From CAYTRP01 sp964625145 (GTDB taxonomy: Bacteria; Sumerlaeota; Sumerlaeia; SLMS01; JAHLLQ01), in assembly GCA_964625145.1 (NCBI GenBank), contig CAZVAQ010000116.1, forward strand, positions 1 through 10,863: DNA of 10,863 bases, given 5' to 3'. Within the stretch, counting starts at the first letter, position 1, and each line of letters begins with the position of its first letter. Below are positions 5,528-10,863 of the stretch, piece after piece. The position numbers were made by a program, and so were the translations under genes. The notes below the pieces were generated by a model. The model did no database searches and was not told where the DNA came from. It saw only the letters and a list, made by a program, of their open reading frames with translations.

Positions 5528-6970
5528 ATGCCGAACCAAGAGCCCACCACCCTGCTGCGACTTTGCCTTTTCTTCGGCGTGCTGTTGCTCTTCATGCCGG
5601 TTCAGAGCCGGGCGGACTTTGCCGATCTCATCAGCGAACCCGAGACCGAGGCCGCCATCGACGAAGCCCTGCGCACGGAAGCGCCGCTGCTGAACCAGGC
5701 CTTGGAAGATGCAGTCGCCCGCGTGGTCGGCGGTCTCGAGGATCCGGAGCTTCAGGTCCAGGTCGTCGACCGCTATCTGGCCGTGGCGGACCGATTGGGC
5801 GAGGCCATCAACCAGGACGACCCCGAGGCCGCCCTGCGCGACTCCCTCATCATCCTGCAACAGGCGGAGGTTTCCCTGCAGACCGATGCTGCCATGGGAT
5901 CGTTGGGCGATGCGCGGTTCGAGCTCATCGACGGCATCACCGACGCCCGCTCCCGCATCCTCGGCTTTGCCCGGCTTCACCTGACCCGCGAGCAGTTCAG
6001 CAGCCTCCAATCGATCACCGTTGCGGAGGAAGCCACCCGCCGCTCGGCAGATCCCGGCCATCGCAGGTTCTTTGCTTTCGGGTCGCGCATCGAATCACAG
6101 GAAGCCCATGGCTACCTGTCCCAGATCGCTTCGGCGCCCGGTCGCGCGATGAATGCGGTCCCCGGGGCGGAGGTTGCGGAAGGGGCGCTGAAGCAAACCT
6201 TTGGAATTCTTGGCGGTGCCGCGCGCCTTCCCGGTCGTGCCGTCGGTGGCGTGACCGAAGGCGTCGGCGCGGTCGCGGGCATTGGCGGCATCGAACACCT
6301 CAGCGTCACGCTGCGGCAACTCCCCTCGGACGTGCAGGAGAACACATCGAAGATCCTGGCCGACGAAGGCTACAAGGCCACGCTGCAAAGTGTCGATGGC
6401 CTTACCACCGCCACCGGCAACGTTGCCAGTGCAGTCGAACGATTGCCGGAGGAGATCCGCGGCACGTTGGACAAGTTTGAAGAGTCCCAACCCGAGCTTC
6501 GCGAGACCATCAAGACGTCCGACGTCGCCATCCGCAGCGTTGAGGCAGTCCTGACCCAGGCCGAGCGCGCCTCCCAGGCGCTGGAATCCACGATTCGCGC
6601 CGCGGGTGAGACGGCTGAGATAGCAGCGCGCCTGATGCCGCCACCAAAGCCCGAGCCCGAAGTCCCCGCCGAGCCGTTCCGCATGGAGAGCGTCACCGAA
6701 GCGGCCGTCGCCCTCGAAGCCACCATCGACGAATTGCGCCAGACCATCCTCACGGTTCACGAGCTGATCAACGAGCCGCGCATTCCCGAGCTTGCTTCGA
6801 CCGCGGCAGACGAGACCAAGTCCCTGGTCAATCACATCATCGGTCGCGTGCTGATTTTGGTCGCGGGGATTCTGGTGCTGCTGCTCGCCTATCACGCGGC
6901 GAAGCATTACATGATGAAGGCGTTGACCAAGCGTCCTCCGACGGATGGTGCCGCCGGCGCATCCGCATAG
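5528..6970 (+). CDS. Periplasmic helical/coiled-coil protein with C-terminal membrane anchor
   Basis: A 480-residue protein that I do not recognise. Residues 8-29 form a signal peptide or N-terminal helix ('LLRLCLFFGVLLLFMPVQSRA'-like, possible cleavage after SRA). Residues 36-170 are acidic and helical. Residues 204-254 are rich in small residues ('GILGGAARLPGRAVGGVTEG', 226-245, and 'VGAVAGIGG', 246-254), with Gly spacing like glycine-zipper membrane-active segments. Residues 256-368 have long heptad-like helices such as 'LPEEIRGTLDKFEESQPEL'. A Pro-rich hinge 'PPPKPEPEVPAEP' (371-383) leads to another helix (384-415). Residues 439-456 ('RVLILVAGILVLLLAYH' region) are a clear membrane helix followed by a short basic tail. 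The expected topology is exported body, one C-terminal anchor and cytoplasmic tail. The helical part recalls MCE-type or methyl-accepting coiled coils only in style. A GGAG at about -14 precedes the ATG. It converges on the kinase gene with 12 bp between stops. Confidence 0.7.
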   Translation: MPNQEPTTLLRLCLFFGVLLLFMPVQSRADFADLISEPETEAAIDEALRTEAPLLNQALEDAVARVVGGLEDPELQVQVVDRYLAVADRLGEAINQDDPEAALRDSLIILQQAEVSLQTDAAMGSLGDARFELIDGITDARSRILGFARLHLTREQFSSLQSITVAEEATRRSADPGHRRFFAFGSRIESQEAHGYLSQIASAPGRAMNAVPGAEVAEGALKQTFGILGGAARLPGRAVGGVTEGVGAVAGIGGIEHLSVTLRQLPSDVQENTSKILADEGYKATLQSVDGLTTATGNVASAVERLPEEIRGTLDKFEESQPELRETIKTSDVAIRSVEAVLTQAERASQALESTIRAAGETAEIAARLMPPPKPEPEVPAEPFRMESVTEAAVALEATIDELRQTILTVHELINEPRIPELASTAADETKSLVNHIIGRVLILVAGILVLLLAYHAAKHYMMKALTKRPPTDGAAGASA

Positions 6971-7001
6971 AGCCCGCGCTGATCAGGATGCCGTATGCGC
7001 C
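6956..7001. terminator. Hairpin spanning both stop codons of convergent genes
   Basis: GGCGCATCCGCAT (6956-6968) can pair with ATGCCGTATGCGCC (6988-7001): seven perfect outer pairs, one mismatch, then five more pairs with one bulge, around a 19-base loop. The arms lie inside the last codons of the two converging genes, and the stop codons are at its base or loop. There is no T-run. It is probably a two-way terminator or mRNA 3'-end structure, but this is inferred. Confidence 0.4.
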
Positions 7002-9286
7002 CTGGCCTCTGCCAGCAACAGCCCGACGCGCTCGGCCAGGTCCGCGGGCGTGAAAGGTTTCTGCAGATAACCGAGGTGGCCCTGCGTCAAACCCTTGCGG
7101 ATGGTTTCATCCTCGGAGAATCCGCAGATGAACAACACGGGGAGTTCGGGCTTCTCGGCGCGCAGGCTTTCGGCAAGCCGGATGCCACTCATGCGCGGCA
7201 TCGTCACGTCCGTCACCAGCATGTCGAACGCTCCGCCCATCTCGCGCGCCTGATCCATGGCTTCCAGACCATCGGAGGCCTCAACCACTTCATAGCCCCG
7301 CTGGCGCAGGACACGCGTCGCCAACCGGCGCACTGCGGGCTCGTCCTCCGCCAGCAGGATGACTCCCGTCGTCTGCGGAGAAGTTCCCGCCGATGGAGCA
7401 GCCGCCTTGTGGGAGGGGAGGCGCTGCAATGGCAGGCGCACGGTCAGTTTGCTCCCCTTGCCCGGTGTGCTCTCGGCGAACACGGAACCACCGGCCTGGC
7501 GCACGATGGCATTCACGGTGGCCAGGCCAATGCCGGTTCCCTTTCCTTCTTCCTTCGTCGTGAAGTACGGATCAAAGATGCGCGACAGCACATCCTCGGT
7601 CATCCCTGTTCCGGTGTCTGCGACCTCCAGCAGCGCATAGCGGCCCACTGGCATGTCCAGCACGCGCGCAACTTCGGGAGACAGCGACTCCTCCCATGTG
7701 GAGACACTGAGCAGGCCACCATCGGGCATTGCGTCTCGCGCGTTGCTGACCAGGTTGAAGAGGATCTGCTGCACCTGCGTGGCATCCAGGTGCACGGGCA
7801 ACCGCCCGTCGCGGCAATCCACGTTCAACTCGATGTTGTCGCCGATGATGCGCCGTAGCATGCGCAGCAGGGGAGAGACGACGTCGTTGAGATCGGTCAG
7901 TTCCTTCTCCGACCCGCGCCGTCGTGAGTACGAAAGCAACTGCTTGGTCAGTTCCCCAGCGCGATTGGAGGAGGCCAGGATCTCGCGCACTTCCTCCTGC
8001 AGCGGATGATTCCGGTCCAGTCCCTCCGACAGGAATGACCCCGCCGATTGGATCACCGTCAGGATGTTGTTGAAATCGTGCGCGATGCCGCCGGCCAGAT
8101 GCCCGATGGCTTCCATGCGTTGCGATTGGGTCAGGCTCCGCCGCAGGTTCGCCTCCTCGGTCTTGTCGCTTGCCACCACCACGTAGCACGAGATCGTGCC
8201 GACGCGCTCGCGCACCGGCGAGATCACCACGTCAAGGTGCACGGGCTCATTGCCCTGGCGGTTGCCGTCCAGGCTTCCCTTCCAGACTTGTCCGCCTGTC
8301 ACCGCTGTACGAATTTCATCGATCAGCTTCTGGGGAACCTCTCCCGAGTTCAGGATCAGCGGCGTGCGCCCGATGATCTGCTCGCGAGCGTGCCCGGACA
8401 TGGACACGAACGCGGGGTTGACGAACAGGAACGTTCCCTTCGCGTCAAGGATCGCCACGGCCTCGGTGCATTCATCGAACACCCGGCGGTACAGGTCGCG
8501 CTCGCGCCGCGTCTCGATGCGGCCCGCCGTCTCGCGCAATTCGGCGATGATGGCCACCTGTCCCTCCCACGTCACAAACCGCGCGGACAAGTCGCAGACC
8601 TGGATTCTTCCATCGGCGCGGCGAAACTCCTGTTCCTCAAAGTCACCATGGCGCACGGACAGCTTCTTCAGCAAGGCATCCGAGGACTGCGAGGCGGATT
8701 CGGGAAACAAGAAACGGAACATCATGTTCGTCAGCTCGTTCCGCGTGTAGCCAAAGGACTCGAAAGCCTTTTGGTTGAAGGCGCGAATCCGCCCGGTTCG
8801 TGCATCCAGGACAAACATCGCGTTGGGCGAGTTCTGGAACAGGATGTCAGCCTTCTGCTCCAGGGCGCGCACGCGCTCGCGGCATGCAGCTTCGGACTCG
8901 CGAAGGGTCATCTTGCCCGTCGCCGCCAACAGGGCCAACGCGATCTCCTCCGCATCCAGCCGGTGCAGGATCACGCAGGATGGGGACAGCGCGGCTTCCT
9001 TTAACTGCTCGGCGGGGACGGCCAGGCTGGCGATCAGGATCACCATCACTCGTGGATGCAGCGACAGGATCTCCCGCACGCGCGAGCTGGCATCGCCGCC
9101 CAGATTGCGCGCCTCCACCACCACCATGCCCTCCACAGGGCCATCTGCCTCCCAGGTGCGCGGACTTGCGTCCGCCACCTCGCGCAGGCGCAGCGTCAAA
9201 CCCAACGCCGCGGTGCGTTGGGAAATGGCTCCAGCGAGGGAAGGAAGCGTCTCACCCACAAGGAGGGTGCGAATTGGTTGCTCCAC
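6983..9286 (-). CDS. Cytosolic PAS-PAS hybrid histidine kinase with C-terminal receiver
   Basis: A 767-residue two-component sensor. Order of domains: a degenerate receiver-like domain (4-123) without the usual acidic pocket, a short coiled linker (124-147), PAS 1 (148-255, 'NSPNAMFVLDARTG'), PAS 2 (265-375, 'ECTEAVAILDAKGTFLFVNPA'-like), HisKA with the H-box 'RMEAIGHLAGGIAHDFNN' (390-407; phospho-acceptor His403), HATPase (about 500-620; N-box 'NLVSNARDAM', G1 'DTGTGM', F-box 'FDPYFTTK', G2 'GKGTGIGL'), and a receiver (641-760; acidic pair around D648, phospho-acceptor D693 in 'VTDVTMP', Lys743). There is no membrane helix, so the signal is probably cytoplasmic, sensed by the PAS domains. 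DFNN (404-407) matches the DxxN phosphatase pattern. The start is GTG with GGGAG nine bases upstream, and an in-frame TGA directly before it closes the frame. No partner regulator or output gene is visible. It lies downstream of mutL on the same strand. Confidence 0.92.
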   Translation of the reverse strand: MEQPIRTLLVGETLPSLAGAISQRTAALGLTLRLREVADASPRTWEADGPVEGMVVVEARNLGGDASSRVREILSLHPRVMVILIASLAVPAEQLKEAALSPSCVILHRLDAEEIALALLAATGKMTLRESEAACRERVRALEQKADILFQNSPNAMFVLDARTGRIRAFNQKAFESFGYTRNELTNMMFRFLFPESASQSSDALLKKLSVRHGDFEEQEFRRADGRIQVCDLSARFVTWEGQVAIIAELRETAGRIETRRERDLYRRVFDECTEAVAILDAKGTFLFVNPAFVSMSGHAREQIIGRTPLILNSGEVPQKLIDEIRTAVTGGQVWKGSLDGNRQGNEPVHLDVVISPVRERVGTISCYVVVASDKTEEANLRRSLTQSQRMEAIGHLAGGIAHDFNNILTVIQSAGSFLSEGLDRNHPLQEEVREILASSNRAGELTKQLLSYSRRRGSEKELTDLNDVVSPLLRMLRRIIGDNIELNVDCRDGRLPVHLDATQVQQILFNLVSNARDAMPDGGLLSVSTWEESLSPEVARVLDMPVGRYALLEVADTGTGMTEDVLSRIFDPYFTTKEEGKGTGIGLATVNAIVRQAGGSVFAESTPGKGSKLTVRLPLQRLPSHKAAAPSAGTSPQTTGVILLAEDEPAVRRLATRVLRQRGYEVVEASDGLEAMDQAREMGGAFDMLVTDVTMPRMSGIRLAESLRAEKPELPVLFICGFSEDETIRKGLTQGHLGYLQKPFTPADLAERVGLLLAEARAHTAS

Positions 9287-9295
9287 TCAGCTCAT

Positions 9296-9300
9296 CTCCC
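9296..9300 (-). promoter_or_regulatory. Ribosome binding site GGGAG for the GTG start at 9286
   Basis: On the minus strand GGGAG is followed by nine bases (ATG AGC TGA) and then GTG. The in-frame TGA rules out a longer protein and the ATG is too close to the site to be used, so GTG is the start. The next internal Met (residue 54) would cut the first domain in half. Confidence 0.65.
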
Positions 9301-9434
9301 GGTTCGAACCGTTTCGTCGAGGCCTGAACATCCACCCTTGGTCCGCATGTCTGAACTGTGAGATCACTGTTGGATCGTCGCAAGGGGCAATGGCAAGATG
9401 CACACAAAGTCATGGCCATCTTTGGTGCTATGAG

Positions 9435-9458
9435 CGGATCCACGACAGCCCGGATCCG
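9435..9458. other. Dyad CGGATCC / GGATCCG after mutL
   Basis: CGGATCC (9435-9441) and GGATCCG (9452-9458) form a 7-bp stem with a 10-base loop, 10 bp beyond the mutL stop. No T-run follows in the direction of mutL transcription, so it is a weak terminator candidate or an mRNA processing structure. The rest of the 181-bp space to the kinase gene shows only a 10-bp palindrome at 9301-9310. Confidence 0.3.
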
Positions 9459-9467
9459 AAGTCTCCC

Positions 9468-10863
9468 TCAATGCAATCGCCCAAACCTTCGGTCCAAATC
9501 ATGGCGGGCCAGACGAATGATCGTGGGCCGGCCGTGCGGACACGTGAAGGACAGCCGGTGAACCCGCATCAACCGCAGCAGCTCCCGCATCTCAGCCACG
9601 GACAGCGCCTGTCCCCCGCGGATGGAGCCATGACACGCCGCCCGGATGAGCAGGCGGTCCCGCAGATCGTCCAGCGAGGCCGTCCCGCGGCTCTCCTCCA
9701 GATCGTCCATCATGTCCTGGAGGATGGCCTCCGGGTTCAGCCTCACCAGGTCGGCGGGCACCGCGCGAATCTGGTACGAGCGGCCGCCGAAGGGCTCCAC
9801 CTCGAAGCCCAGCTCGGCCAATCGTGGCACCAACCGCTCCAGCAGCGCCGCCTGCGAAGCGCCCAGCTCGATGGTTGCCGGAACCAGCAGCGTTTGCACC
9901 TCGCTCCCGCGTTGCAGTGATTCCGCGAACTCCAGGTACTTGAGCCGCTCGTGCGCCGCATGCTGGTCAATGATCAACAGGTCGTCACCATATACGGCGA
10001 CAATGTACGTCAACGCCACTTGTCCCAGCGGTTCCGGTTCGTAGGGCCTGTTCCAGAACTCCACATCCGGTTTTTCTCCCGGCCCTGCTGCGACCGGTTG
10101 CAGGCGCTGTCGCGTCGCTCCCTTCGGAGCCAGCTCCACGGCATCGGCCGGTGGCGCCTGGTCGCGCTGCGCGTCCAGCGCAACGCCGACCCAATCGGTC
10201 TGTTGCTCGCGCCGCTGCTTTGCCTCGAACGCCCGGCGCACCAATGCCTCCGGCGAGGAGAAGAAACCCGGCATTGGCGGATCGACATTCACTACCGGTG
10301 CGGATGGCCTCTGCGTTGGAGCCGCTGCTGGAGCTGTCGTCGGCCCGATGTCCAATGATGGCACCACCGCCGTCGCTTCCAAGGCGCCACGCACTGCATG
10401 ATGACACGTGCCGGCCACATGGCGCTCGTCGCGAAACCTCACCTCTTCCTTCGTTGGGTGAACGTTGATGTCCACCTCCGTCGCGGGGACATTGATGAAG
10501 ATGGCGAACATGGGAAAGCGTCCCGTCAGCAGAAAGCCACGGCACGCCTGCTCGATGGCGGCGGTGATCGTCTTGCTGGAGAAGGGACGCCCGTTGACGA
10601 ACAGATACTCCGACCTACGGTCTCCACGGTTCGATTCCGACGGAGGAGCCATCACTCCCATGACGCGGCAATCGCCACGCTCATGAGACAGTGGAATCAA
10701 CTCACCCCGCAGGCGCGACCCAAGCAGGTCGGCAAACCGTGCGCCGACATCCTGCCCCGGAGGAAACTGCACGCCGGGCTGGTCGCCATTGGACACTTGA
10801 AAACCAACCGCCGGTGCCGCCAGGGCTTGGCGCACGACGGTGTGCACCACCGCGTTCCATTCG
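9468..10863 (-). CDS. mutL: DNA mismatch repair protein MutL, endonuclease type (5' partial)
   Basis: The C-terminal 464 or so residues of MutL; the frame is open to the window edge, and the N-terminal GHKL ATPase lies outside. Counting from the GTG codon at 10850: residues 81-140 are the transducer domain, with 'EYLFVNGRPF' and the family signature 'VDINVHPTKEEVRF' (126-139). Residues 165-265 are the Pro/Ala-rich linker. Residues 270-460 are the dimerisation and nuclease domain, with 'DQHAAHERLKY' (295-305), 'AACHGSIRGG' (404-413), 'CPHGRPT' (437-443) and an ending 'RRFGRLH' that fits the FxR tail. MutL links MutS mismatch recognition to strand incision, and versions with these metal-binding motifs nick DNA themselves in bacteria lacking MutH. 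The second Glu of DQHA-x2-E-x4-E is Leu306 here, with Glu307 next to it. mutS is not in the window. The kinase gene follows 181 bp downstream on the same strand. Confidence 0.95.
   Translation of the reverse strand, partial: EWNAVVHTVVRQALAAPAVGFQVSNGDQPGVQFPPGQDVGARFADLLGSRLRGELIPLSHERGDCRVMGVMAPPSESNRGDRRSEYLFVNGRPFSSKTITAAIEQACRGFLLTGRFPMFAIFINVPATEVDINVHPTKEEVRFRDERHVAGTCHHAVRGALEATAVVPSLDIGPTTAPAAAPTQRPSAPVVNVDPPMPGFFSSPEALVRRAFEAKQRREQQTDWVGVALDAQRDQAPPADAVELAPKGATRQRLQPVAAGPGEKPDVEFWNRPYEPEPLGQVALTYIVAVYGDDLLIIDQHAAHERLKYLEFAESLQRGSEVQTLLVPATIELGASQAALLERLVPRLAELGFEVEPFGGRSYQIRAVPADLVRLNPEAILQDMMDDLEESRGTASLDDLRDRLLIRAACHGSIRGGQALSVAEMRELLRLMRVHRLSFTCPHGRPTIIRLARHDLDRRFGRLH

Noticed and set aside
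6095..6907. 270-codon minus-strand frame opposite the coiled-coil gene.
   Set aside because: The plus-strand frame has a signal peptide, coiled coil and membrane anchor; the minus frame has none of these and no ribosome binding site that I could see.
9296..9312. GGTTCGAACC resembles the T-loop of a tRNA.
   Set aside because: The flanking bases do not form the five-pair T-stem and there is no acceptor stem or anticodon arm around it on either strand.
8048..9920. Long plus-strand frames (8048-9004 and 8775-9920) over the kinase and mutL.
   Set aside because: They lie opposite unmistakable kinase and MutL domains, and one runs across both genes and the gap, as expected for a shadow frame.

Overview
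The window is high-GC bacterial chromosome carrying nine genes, of which the first and last are cut by the window ends. There are no mobile elements, phage genes, CRISPR arrays or RNA genes that I can support. Secreted and membrane proteins with signal peptides, a LolA-like periplasmic protein, an endonuclease-type MutL and a PAS-rich hybrid histidine kinase fit a free-living diderm bacterium. The URO-D-like protein, the beta-helix protein and the secreted M15-like protein with calcium-type loops recall planctomycete/PVC-type or candidate-phylum genomes such as Hydrogenedentota or Sumerlaeota. That placement is an inference from gene style only.

Layout. 1-261 (+) is the C-terminus of a parallel beta-helix protein. 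364-1311 (+) is a uroporphyrinogen-decarboxylase-family protein that is not a classical HemE. 1332-2363 (-) is a membrane-anchored, Pro/Glu/Ala-rich disordered protein with a repeated LPxIKLxD-type motif. 2655-3773 (+) is a secreted protein of the M15 (D-Ala-D-Ala carboxypeptidase-like) superfamily whose first two zinc ligands appear to be lost. 3838-4554 (-) is a methionine-rich LolA-fold periplasmic protein. 4756-5016 and 5032-5382 (+) are two tandem small three-helix membrane proteins, each with a strong ribosome binding site. 5528-6970 (+) is a periplasmic helical/coiled-coil protein with a C-terminal membrane anchor. 6983-9286 (-) is a cytosolic hybrid histidine kinase. 9468 to the window end (-) is mutL, lacking its ATPase domain, which lies beyond the window.

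Organisation. Most neighbours alternate in strand, so the window is mainly single-gene units. The likely co-transcribed pairs are 4756/5032 (15 bp apart) and possibly mutL followed by the kinase (181 bp apart). A perfect 11-bp hairpin separates the convergent 2655 and 3838 genes. An imperfect hairpin spans both stop codons of the convergent 5528 and 6983 genes.

The run from 1332 to 6970 is six consecutive envelope proteins, four of them not recognisable as known families. It is the least explained part of the window. The most notable single observations are the degenerate zinc site of the M15-like protein, the evenly spaced short motif in the disordered membrane protein, and the changed last position of the MutL endonuclease motif. 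I see no evidence for a defence system or another self-contained novel system.
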